64,000 bases of DNA from Halomonas smyrnensis AAD6 (GTDB lineage Bacteria; Pseudomonadota; Gammaproteobacteria; Pseudomonadales; Halomonadaceae), in assembly GCF_000265245.1 (NCBI RefSeq), contig NZ_AJKS02000005.1:1-64000 (forward strand). Direction: 5' to 3'. This document shows positions 1 through 7,401 of the stretch, piece by piece (the stretch's first letter is position 1; every line of letters starts with the position of its first letter). A program made the position numbers and the translations under genes. The notes under the pieces were generated by a model that was not told the DNA's origin, did not search any database, and saw nothing but the letters and a program-made list of their open reading frames with translations.

Positions 1-53
1 CCCTGTCCCGCGCACCAAGGAGCACTTTTCGTGGCCTGCTGGAGCTGGTGTGA
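1..53 (+). CDS. 3' end of an upstream gene (partial, tentative)
   Basis: An open frame enters the window and reads LSRAPRSTFRGLLELV before a TGA at 51-53. The stop overlaps the start region of the next gene (GTG at 50, ATG at 53 and 56), the usual arrangement of translationally coupled genes in phage-like modules. Only 16 codons are visible, so no family can be named, and the frame could be open by chance. Confidence 0.3.
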   Translation, partial: LSRAPRSTFRGLLELV

Positions 54-2455
54 TGATGGCTGATCATGACCCCGCTGATGATGACGGCGAGGCGCAATCC
101 CGTGAAGTCTTGCTGGCGCGACTGTATGCCGCCGTGCCAGCACTGGCTGAGGTGGCAGGGTTGTGGTGGCCGTCATCGTCTAGCCATATTGTGAACACGG
201 AAACAGGCGCCGATTTAACCGGGTTACGTGGTCAACGATTGTATTGGGTGGCTCGTGATGCGCGGGACATAGAACGGGCCGGTAAAGCTCTGCAGACCTA
301 CTTATGGGCTGCTGGTGACGGTTGGGTAGAGGTGGGCGCGGCCGGGCAACGGCTCAAACGTACCTTGCTGGATGCCAGCGTCTGGCAGGCCAATCGTCTG
401 GACTTTGCCGCTGGCGCTGAATGTATCGCGCCACTGGAGCAGCACCGCGGAGAGCCGGTATCGGTTGGCGGTCCCGTGGTCTTGCTGGATACCCAGACAA
501 TAATCCCAGATCCGGATCCAGGCACCTTGGCCGCTGCTGAGAAAAATCGCGCGGCTGCCATGCTGGATGCCAAGCCTGAGGCCGATCTGATACGAGCCGA
601 CTATATCGAAACCCGTGCCAATGAAATGGCTGGCAGTGACGCTGATGACGAGGTATTGGAACGCAGCCGGGAAACTGTGCGCCGGGTTTTAAGTCATGGT
701 GTATTGGCTGGGGACTTCACCATCACTCTGGTGGACGATGCTGGTGTCCAACATCGTGTGACCGTTGGGCAGGTACTGGATAACCCCGCGCGCTACCACA
801 ATACCCTAACGTTGGATCCCGTCGAGCCTGAATATCAGAACAGTAAGATAGTGGGCAAGCTGTACTTGATGGGAGCCCGCCCGATCCTGTTTTCCTTCGC
901 GCATGGTGGCAAGACATTTAAGCTGAATAGGCCGCCCGCCTACGTGGAGCTTGTCAAAGGGCGCACCGTGGATGTTGTCGAGCAGGTGCTGGGCATCATG
1001 CGCCGAGCACCGGACATCTTTGACTTTGGCGGCCCGTTGGTGACTGCGATGGGAGGGAGCATCTACCCTTTGGATGAACATGCCCTAAAGCATTGGCTTG
1101 GGGGAGCGACTCAATTCTGGCGTTGGCAAAAGCTGAGGAATGACGACAGAGTTGAGGTTCTGGAGGACCCACCGGTCAGCGTAGCTAAGATGCTATTGTC
1201 GCTTGGCGAACGCCGTGTCTTGAAAAGCCTTAAAGCCATTATCACGGCGCCCACCTTGCGCTTGGATGGCTCGTTGCTAGACCGCCCGGGATTTGACGAA
1301 ACAACTGGCCTTCTACTGGAAATCGACAGTGACGTAAGCCGCCCGGTGCCTATGCAGCCGACAGAGCAGCAGGTAGAAGAAGCTTTAGAACGTTTGATGA
1401 GGCCTTTTGCTGACTTCCCTCTAGTGGCTCCTGTAGATAGAGGGATATTGTTTGCTGCAGTACTGACCGCAGCTGTGCGCCCCATACTACCTACTGCGCC
1501 AGCAATTGGTTTTGATGCACCTGCCCAAGGTAGCGGTAAAACCCTTCTAGCCAAGTGCGTGGCTGTCTTGGCGCTTGGAGAGGTCCCAACTATATGGCCG
1601 CATACTCACGCACGCGACGATGAAGAGATCCGTAAGCGTATTATGACCATCTTGATGACTGGTACTCGTGCTGTGGTTTGGGATAACGTAATTGGCGTAT
1701 TCGATAGCGCCGCACTGGCTGGTGCCCTGACCTCTCAACAGTATAGCGACCGAATTTTGGGCAAGACGGGGAGCGTTAATATTCCCAATAAAGCGATGTG
1801 GTTGCTGACGGGAAACAACCTTACCTTGGCCGGTGATTTGCCGCGACGCATCCTCAAGTGCCGCATAGATCCCGAAACAGATAGCCCTTTCGCCCGCCAG
1901 TTTGATCTAGACCCTGAATCGTACTGCCAGCAGCATCGCCAAGGTATGATTGTCGACGCGCTGACGATTATTCGCGGCTGGCTGATGTCTGGTGATTCAC
2001 CAGCTCTTGGGAGCATGGCGAGCTTTGAAGAATGGGACTCCATGGTAAGGCAGACAGTGGCATGGGTAGCAAATCGCTTTGATCCGAAGGGAGAATATGC
2101 TGACCCGATGGAAGCGGTAAGTGCAGCCCAGGCGGCTGATCCTGAGCAGGAGCAGTTGGACTCGCTGTTGTGCTCACTCTCAGATGTATTTGGCAGTGAG
2201 CCTTTTTCCGCGAAAGACGTCAAGAAGATCCATGATGATTTTCACGACCCCCGGTTAAGCGATTTCCACTACTCTGAGAAAAGGCAAGCACTTGCTGAAG
2301 TCATAACAGAGTTTCGGAAAGCCAAGCTACTGACTGCTCGTGCAGTGGGGAATGTTCTCAAATTTAGAGCTGATCGTGTGGTCAACGGAAAGCGCTTGCG
2401 GCGTCGTGATGGTCGGGGTGGTGTTTCGTTGTGGATTGTTGAAGAGGTTCAGTAA
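50..2455 (+). CDS. Primase/helicase-type P-loop ATPase of a mobile element
   Basis: An 801-residue protein with a nucleotide-binding core in its second half. A P-loop (FDAPAQGSGKTLL, about residues 486-500) is followed by a Walker B-like strand (AVVWDN, about 545), a sensor-type Asn (LLTGNN) and a basic DLPRRILKCRI segment that could supply an arginine finger. The layout resembles the C-terminal ATPase of prophage or satellite primase-helicases, so a role in element replication is inferred. No classical primase zinc finger or TOPRIM motif was seen in the first 450 residues. The start may be GTG 50 or ATG 53/56; GGAG at 41-44 fits all three. Base composition is lower in GC than the chromosomal genes to the right, consistent with transfer. 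Confidence 0.6.
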   Translation: MMMADHDPADDDGEAQSREVLLARLYAAVPALAEVAGLWWPSSSSHIVNTETGADLTGLRGQRLYWVARDARDIERAGKALQTYLWAAGDGWVEVGAAGQRLKRTLLDASVWQANRLDFAAGAECIAPLEQHRGEPVSVGGPVVLLDTQTIIPDPDPGTLAAAEKNRAAAMLDAKPEADLIRADYIETRANEMAGSDADDEVLERSRETVRRVLSHGVLAGDFTITLVDDAGVQHRVTVGQVLDNPARYHNTLTLDPVEPEYQNSKIVGKLYLMGARPILFSFAHGGKTFKLNRPPAYVELVKGRTVDVVEQVLGIMRRAPDIFDFGGPLVTAMGGSIYPLDEHALKHWLGGATQFWRWQKLRNDDRVEVLEDPPVSVAKMLLSLGERRVLKSLKAIITAPTLRLDGSLLDRPGFDETTGLLLEIDSDVSRPVPMQPTEQQVEEALERLMRPFADFPLVAPVDRGILFAAVLTAAVRPILPTAPAIGFDAPAQGSGKTLLAKCVAVLALGEVPTIWPHTHARDDEEIRKRIMTILMTGTRAVVWDNVIGVFDSAALAGALTSQQYSDRILGKTGSVNIPNKAMWLLTGNNLTLAGDLPRRILKCRIDPETDSPFARQFDLDPESYCQQHRQGMIVDALTIIRGWLMSGDSPALGSMASFEEWDSMVRQTVAWVANRFDPKGEYADPMEAVSAAQAADPEQEQLDSLLCSLSDVFGSEPFSAKDVKKIHDDFHDPRLSDFHYSEKRQALAEVITEFRKAKLLTARAVGNVLKFRADRVVNGKRLRRRDGRGGVSLWIVEEVQ

Positions 2456-2766
2456 TAATTAGCCCAGCGTGGTTGCTTTGGTTGTTCTGGAGAGTCTATT
2501 TCCCGCCGCAATGGCATAGGTAACTCAAGAAATAAAGATGCCTTCTGTATGTAAGGGTGAGTATAACCAACCAGAGCCACCAGAGCCACCGATCTGGCGA
2601 ATCTTCAATCAAGCTATTGTTTTAATTCAGACTTTTGTGGGTTTTTATCGTGATTGATCTGCTATGACCATGCTTTTTACTGCCAGTTAGGTGATTTGTG
2701 GATGGCCATTCTTGAAACATTTGAAACTAGAAACGTACAATCCAAATTTTGGGGTAAAGTGAGATT
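2456..2766. other. 311-bp intergenic region in the mobile segment
   Basis: No convincing gene. It contains a short direct repeat (CCAGAGCCA twice, about 2573-2590) and, at its right end, a good sigma-70-type promoter listed separately. It is AT-rich compared with the rest of the window. Confidence 0.5.
2712..2741 (+). promoter_or_regulatory. Sigma-70-type promoter for the 2767-4044 gene trio
   Basis: TTGAAA (2712-2717) and TACAAT (2736-2741) are separated by 18 bp and lie 25 bp before the ATG at 2767. The match to TTGACA/TATAAT is good and the position suits a short leader for the three overlapping genes that follow. Confidence 0.55.
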
Positions 2767-3018
2767 ATGAACAAGTCAATAGAGATTCAGCAAGGTCGTG
2801 CAGAGACCATCCAGGATCTCGCAGGCTACCTACTTTCAAGCGAGAGTGGAGTGATATGCTCATTGGCTGAAAGAATTATTGAGCTTGCCGCGCTTGTTCA
2901 GGAGGATCTTCAGATTGCTCTCGATTCTGAACCCTATGGAACTGTCAGCTGTTGTGATGATTCCATATCAGGTCCTAGTGGAAGTGAGTGCATAAATGTG
3001 AGGTGTCGGTATGAGTAA
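2767..3018 (+). CDS. Small acidic hypothetical protein
   Basis: An 83-residue protein that I do not recognise. The first 55 residues look helical (DLAGYLL, LAERIIELAALVQEDL) and the tail has a CC pair and two further Cys residues, without a clear metal-binding spacing. It is first in a three-gene set behind a good promoter. Its stop overlaps the ATG of the next gene at 3011, so the two are probably translated together. Its function may be tied to the terminase-like protein downstream, but only by position. Confidence 0.6.
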   Translation: MNKSIEIQQGRAETIQDLAGYLLSSESGVICSLAERIIELAALVQEDLQIALDSEPYGTVSCCDDSISGPSGSECINVRCRYE

Positions 3019-3742
3019 AGGTCGACGTATGAAGAAGAATCATCGAGGAGAGCACCCTGCAAGCCTTGCCAATCTCATGCCAGCAGGACCTGGTAATCAA
3101 AGAGCGCGAAAGCACGGTGCCTATTCCCGATATCATCCCCCAGAAATAATTGAGCGCATAACCCCTGAAGCACCAGCCCCAGATCGCCTAGAGGGACTGA
3201 TTCAGCTTGAGGAGGCAAGGCTTCACTCCTTACTGCAGGAGAAAGCTCGTTGGGATGCCAAGCTTGAGTACTCTGAGCTGGTTCATAATGACTATACGTT
3301 GACTTCAATTCGGTCAGACTCGAACAGCACCGTCGCTACCAGAGAGAGGCCAGATTTTGAGCAGTTGATTGATAGGTCAATGGGGAGAATCAGCGCTTTG
3401 GTAAGTGAAAAGGAGCGGTTGGCTGCTACCCCGGCTTATGTAGCCGGTCAGGTTAGCCAGCTACTTGATAAAGCCAGCAATGAGGGCATGACTGCTGCAG
3501 AGACGGCCGAGCTGTTTGAGCGTGCCGGTATCGAGGCTACTTTCAGTGTCAAGCAGCGTACTCGCGCCGAGCTGGCCTATGCCGAACCAGTCGAGCCCGA
3601 GGGCGGCATGACCGACGATGAGTTGGAGGCTTTGTCCGCAGAGTATGCCGAGAAGGCCCAGGCCGAGTCAGACTGGCTGGCTGAGCGCCGCGAGGAGGTT
3701 CAAAAGATCCATGCTCAAAAGGAAAGGGAGCGAGTAGGATAA
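3011..3742 (+). CDS. Phage terminase small-subunit-like protein
   Basis: A 243-residue charged protein. Its N-terminus contains GPGNQRARKHGAYSRY (about residues 26-41), which resembles the GNxxAxKHGxYS motif common near the start of phage terminase small subunits and related DNA-binding proteins. The rest is rich in Glu, Arg and Ala and looks helical or coiled-coil, including a long helix over the last 50 residues. No large terminase subunit is visible, so the protein may belong to a satellite or plasmid-like element rather than a complete prophage. It overlaps the genes on both sides (start inside 2767-3018; stop TAA shares a base with the next ATG). The family call is by motif only. Confidence 0.5.
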   Translation: MSKGRRMKKNHRGEHPASLANLMPAGPGNQRARKHGAYSRYHPPEIIERITPEAPAPDRLEGLIQLEEARLHSLLQEKARWDAKLEYSELVHNDYTLTSIRSDSNSTVATRERPDFEQLIDRSMGRISALVSEKERLAATPAYVAGQVSQLLDKASNEGMTAAETAELFERAGIEATFSVKQRTRAELAYAEPVEPEGGMTDDELEALSAEYAEKAQAESDWLAERREEVQKIHAQKERERVG

Positions 3743-4044
3743 TGAGTATTTCCGATTTTACAGCCGAACAGATTAAAGAGGTCACTGACTTGGAGGAGGA
3801 GTACGGATTCCCTGGACTAATCATCGCGGCGGGTGATCCAGAAATTTCAGAAACCCTGTCTCCTTTCCAGCGCCAGCATGCATTAAATTGGCTCTTTATT
3901 GCACGTCATCGCTTTGGTGAAGAGCTCAGTAGACAGCTGGGTCGTCAGCCGACTTTGAGAGAGCTGGCTGCTCGACTAGAACTGTCTGTTTCTTTTTATC
4001 AGCGTAGACGAGAGCGAGCGCAACGCAAAAAAACTCAGCGCTAG
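3742..4044 (+). CDS. Small sigma-like helix-turn-helix protein
   Basis: A 100-residue protein. Residues about 70-93 (LGRQPTLRELAARLELSVSF) resemble the helix-turn-helix of sigma-70 region 3, where LGREPTxxELAxxLG is typical, followed by a basic RRRERAQRKK tail. The N-terminal half is acidic and unrecognised. It overlaps the preceding stop by one base (TAATG), so it is the third gene of the coupled set. It may be a small DNA-binding regulator or packaging accessory. It is too short to be a full sigma factor. Confidence 0.5.
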   Translation: MSISDFTAEQIKEVTDLEEEYGFPGLIIAAGDPEISETLSPFQRQHALNWLFIARHRFGEELSRQLGRQPTLRELAARLELSVSFYQRRRERAQRKKTQR

Positions 4045-4063
4045 CGAGTACCTGAAAGTGTTC

Positions 4064-4084
4064 TGCCTCGCCTTGGGCGAGGCA
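4064..4084. other. Perfect 9-bp hairpin after the three-gene set
   Basis: TGCCTCGCC (4064-4072), loop TTG, GGCGAGGCA (4076-4084). It lies 20 bp after the stop at 4044. There is no T-tract, so it may be a transcript-stabilising hairpin or a Rho-dependent end rather than an intrinsic terminator. The rest of 4045-4301 holds no gene I can support; a 32-codon minus-strand ORF (4089-4187) is unrecognised. Confidence 0.45.
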
Positions 4085-4301
4085 GCCTCTATCCCTGGCC
4101 GAAGTGCGGCAAGGCCTGCTCGGCCCATGCTTCGCCGTTAGGACCTGGCGGAACCTGAACGTTTTCCAGCACCACTGCTACCTTCATGCCCGGGTGCCGC
4201 GTACCCAATGACCTGTGTCAGTACCGATGCAAAAAGTCCCCTGAGTACTGAAATAAGGTGTCCTCCACTCTGCCTCGGGGCTTTATTCATATTATGAACC
4301 C

Positions 4302-5261
4302 TTAGCGGTAGCGAAAGAATGGCATAAAGCTATTTTTCAATGCCTCGCTGATTAATATTCTCTTTCTGTCTTCAGGGGAAAAGTTGCTAAGGCTTTTAGT
4401 CCACTCCCAAGACAAGGCTAATATGTCATTCTCGTCAGCTGATAATATAGCTTGGTCCGTATAAGCCTCTTTTATCTCTTCAACAAACAAGTCTGACAAG
4501 TGGTTTCTATCTTCCTCTTTTAGGTTTGCTTTCTTTCCCAAAAACTCAGAGGTTTTCGCTTTAAGGAGGCGAAGCCTTTTTTCATTTTCTACATCAATGC
4601 TTTTTATGTTTTCTTTTGGAGTAAAGTCTTCGCTCAGTAGGTGGGCGATATTCTCGGAAAGTCTTGATACTGGCTTATTGGAAGTGTTGATGTTGTTTTC
4701 GTGCCAGGATAAAAAGTAGTCGCCTCCATGGGATTTGGACCTCGTTGCCTTAAGAGGTTCATTCAATCTATTTATTTTTATCCTGGGGTTTTCATGTTGC
4801 ATTATTAATAAGTTTTTTTCAGTAATTTTCCTATCCCAGCCAAAGCTTGTGTGCATGAAGCCCTTAATGAAATCGGGAAGGAAGAGGCTTCTTTCCCTGT
4901 AGTCTTCTATTGTATGCTTAGGGATACTTTCAAGATCCCTGCCTAGTATGTGACTGGCCAAAGGGGTGTCGTGATTCAGTTCAGTTACAATAGTTGTCTT
5001 TTTTTGGCTTCGGATGATCAAGCATGGTCTTTCGACAACAGTAAATACACTGCCGCTTTTCCTAATGGATTCTGCATATTCTTTTGCTGCGGGAAGCGAA
5101 CTGTAAAAGCTGTTGGCTTGGTATGTTACTACCCACGTAGAGTGCCAGGCATTACGCCCCTCAATAACGTGAAATGTCTTTCCCTTTTCTATTTTTGTAA
5201 CCGTATCTGAGCCTCCGTGGTTATATTTGTGAAGCCTGCGGTATTTATGATTTATATTCAT
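4302..5261 (-). CDS. Orphan AT-rich hypothetical protein
   Basis: A 319-residue protein with no motif I recognise. It has a basic N-terminus (HKYRRLHKYNH), no signal peptide and no membrane segment. The C-terminal 120 residues are charged and helical. The start at 5261 is supported by AAGGAT 10 bases upstream. The gene is markedly AT-richer than its neighbours and is flanked by a decayed gene and by phage-like genes, so it looks like recently acquired cargo. In islands, isolated AT-rich genes beside restriction operons are often defence or toxin genes, but nothing in this sequence shows such a role. Confidence 0.6.
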   Translation of the reverse strand: MNINHKYRRLHKYNHGGSDTVTKIEKGKTFHVIEGRNAWHSTWVVTYQANSFYSSLPAAKEYAESIRKSGSVFTVVERPCLIIRSQKKTTIVTELNHDTPLASHILGRDLESIPKHTIEDYRERSLFLPDFIKGFMHTSFGWDRKITEKNLLIMQHENPRIKINRLNEPLKATRSKSHGGDYFLSWHENNINTSNKPVSRLSENIAHLLSEDFTPKENIKSIDVENEKRLRLLKAKTSEFLGKKANLKEEDRNHLSDLFVEEIKEAYTDQAILSADENDILALSWEWTKSLSNFSPEDRKRILISEALKNSFMPFFRYR

Positions 5262-5341
5262 GTTGCCACTTATCCTTACTAACGATTTTCATTTTTTCAA
5301 CTTCAATGTTCAGGTTGGCTTGGAAGCCCAGCCCTTTAAGC

Positions 5342-5989
5342 TCAGATGATTTCTCTACGTTGCACGAAGGATACGCCGAAGTCCTCAGGGTTGAGACTGA
5401 GTTTGATCGAGTATTCCTTGCCGTCCTGGTCCGCGAACTCGATTTTATTCTTGCCCTTACCTGGCGGCGTCCTTAACCTCAGTTTCATTTTCAACCATCA
5501 TGCCGTTGACGCTCACGATGGAATACCCAGGCTGCAAAAGCCGATAGAAGGGCGATGTGGTGAGAATTTCATAGACGACAGCACCATGAGGAGCCACTTT
5601 TTCTGGGATGACACTGGCGGATGTTTCCTCGGCCTCGTCACTTGCAGGCGCAGGCGCTGATCCGCTCTTGGTAAAGGCGGAAGGTGCCGGTGCATGACCA
5701 GCCGTGATGCGAAGCATGTCGCAGCTGTTCTGGTAAGTGCTGTTGAGGATGCTGAAGATGGCCACGAGCATGGCTGCACCGATGACTGGGCCAAGTGCAG
5801 CACCCCGAACGATGTAGTTGGTCTGTTCCGCCCAGGTGACGTCCCCACGGTAGCTCGTCTCGGCACTTCGACTATGCCTCCGGTCCCTATCATCATCAAC
5901 CCGATTAACAAGGCGAGCGCCACCATGAACCATGCGAACGTCACTCATCCATCCCAGCGATGGCGGTCTGGCAGTTGGCTGTTATCCAT
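5342..5989 (-). pseudogene. Decayed membrane protein with PDZ-like C-terminus
   Basis: A gene can be followed through three lesions. ATG at 5989, with AAGGAG 8 bases upstream, begins MDNSQLPDRHRWDG and meets TGA at 5945-5947. The same frame continues with a membrane segment (AWFMVALALLIGLMMIGTGG). The reading then shifts near 5830-5850 into a second frame (AEQTNYIVRGAALGPVIGAA, a second hydrophobic segment, then a Pro/Ala linker and GYSIVSVNGMMVENETEV, PDZ-like). It shifts back near 5460 into the first frame (KNKIEFADQDGKEYSIKLSL) and ends at 5342. One nonsense codon and two compensating frameshifts make it a pseudogene unless the sequence contains errors. The exact family is unknown. Confidence 0.6.
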
Positions 5990-6121
5990 TCCCTTTGCTC
6001 CTTCCGGCTGTCTTCTTGAGCTCGGTAACAGGCTAACTGACGCTTTGATACGCTGCCACACCCTCTCGCCCGGAATCACGCTCTGAGCGTTTTCCTGCCT
6101 GGGGTAGAGAAATTTCTACAT

Positions 6122-6155
6122 CGAAAGAAAACGCCCTTGGGAGCGTCCTAGGGCG
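6122..6155 (-). terminator. Intrinsic terminator of the defence operon
   Basis: On the minus strand CGCCCT (6155-6150) pairs with AGGGCG (6137-6132) across a 12-nt loop and is followed by TTTTCTTTC. It overlaps the mcrC stop codon, a compact end for the five-gene operon. The stem is short, so efficiency is uncertain. Confidence 0.5.
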
Positions 6156-7401
6156 GTCTGGAAGGATGCTTCGTGCTGATTATCGGGTTCAGCTCACTTC
6201 CGATGGCTGTGCCATCCAGTGGTATGCCGGCAAGTGTCAGCCTGGCACCCGAACCAGCGAGGGTCATGGTATGGCGCTGACCGGCCCGGAGGTGCGCTTG
6301 TTCAGGGTAGAGCAACACCACCGACCCGCAGCTATAGGCTGTGGCATAAGCGCTCAGCTGGTAGAGATCCGCCGCGGAGAGTGCAGCCAGTGGGTCGGGC
6401 CCCTCGATGCGTTTCCACTTGGTGTCCAGGATGATCACCGGCCGCCGGGATTCGTCCAGCAGGCTGATATCCGGCCGCATAAGGAGCCGGCCGCGGCCGT
6501 TCTCCTCGTGACCCAGATAGCGCCGCGGACCCTGCTCCATTAGCTTGAGCCCCTGCCTTCGCGCCAGCGGACGCAGTCGGGAGGCGGTGTAGCGCTCGAA
6601 GAGCCGGTTCATGTCGAACAGCAGACTGAAGGCCTGCTGGCTCCCCGAGCGGGCATCCAGGAACTGGCCATCCAGGAAGAGGTGGGCCAGCGCCACCAGC
6701 GGGGCGAAGCGGCTCTGCATCCGGTTGAGCTGCTCGGCCGTGGGGCCACGCTCGTGGGGTGCCAGGGTACCGACCCCGCTGAAGCGCATGCGCAGGGCGT
6801 GGAGCTGCTGGGCGAGCAGGGGGCTGGTGGCAAGTGAGATCACAAGCCGCAGCGCGGAGTGCAACAGCCGGTTGACCGGTATGTCGGCAACCAGCTCGCT
6901 ATAGCGGCAGGCCAGACGCTGGGGCTTGAAGAGGTTTTCGCGCTGCTGGCGCACCAGGTCGATGCGGCCGCGCACCTGGTCCAGAGTGTCGTCGATATCC
7001 TGGTAGTCGCGCAGCAGCCCCTGCTGCAGCTGTCGCTCCAGCAGGTGCGCGAAGTGGCGGATGAAGAGATCAAGCAGGGTGGTGCGACTGGTGGCCAGCC
7101 CGGCGCCGAGCGTATCGACTGCCTCCAGGTCACCGGCGCAAGCCAGCATGGTTAGCAGGGTATCTCGCTGCTGGGCTTCGGTCTGGTAGGGCGTGAGCTT
7201 GGGCAGCACCTCCACCTGGAGGCCGCCCACCTGCACCACCCCGCAGAACTGGGTGAACTTGACTCGCCGATGACCCCACTGCAGGCACCCAGCTGGCAGC
7301 AAGCTTTCAGCGGAGGCCAGGGCCTCCGCTTCGTGTGGTGCCAGTTCACGATCCTCGCCGACCTCCAGCCATCCGTGTTCGTAGGCGGTGAGTTGCCTCA
7401 T
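6148..7401 (-). CDS. mcrC: McrC-family nuclease subunit
   Basis: A 417-residue McrC homologue, the PD-(D/E)xK endonuclease partner of the McrB motor in type IV restriction. An N-terminal McrB-contacting region with FCGVVQVGGLQVEVLPKL (about 52-69) precedes a helical middle. The catalytic domain follows near the C-terminus: RPD (309-311), LDTKWK (325-330) and QLSAYA (about 348). All key acidic and lysine residues appear present. It is the last gene of the operon; its ATG overlaps the mcrB stop by 4 bases (ATGA), so the pair is translationally coupled. McrBC normally cuts DNA with modified cytosines. Here it is co-transcribed with a methyltransferase, so it may instead serve the composite system. 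Confidence 0.9.
   Translation of the reverse strand: MRQLTAYEHGWLEVGEDRELAPHEAEALASAESLLPAGCLQWGHRRVKFTQFCGVVQVGGLQVEVLPKLTPYQTEAQQRDTLLTMLACAGDLEAVDTLGAGLATSRTTLLDLFIRHFAHLLERQLQQGLLRDYQDIDDTLDQVRGRIDLVRQQRENLFKPQRLACRYSELVADIPVNRLLHSALRLVISLATSPLLAQQLHALRMRFSGVGTLAPHERGPTAEQLNRMQSRFAPLVALAHLFLDGQFLDARSGSQQAFSLLFDMNRLFERYTASRLRPLARRQGLKLMEQGPRRYLGHEENGRGRLLMRPDISLLDESRRPVIILDTKWKRIEGPDPLAALSAADLYQLSAYATAYSCGSVVLLYPEQAHLRAGQRHTMTLAGSGARLTLAGIPLDGTAIGSELNPIISTKHPSRPP

Noticed and set aside
4089-4187. 32-codon minus-strand ORF beginning MKVAVVLENVQ
   Set aside because: Reads plausibly but is very short, has no clear ribosome site and no recognised family; could be a gene remnant.
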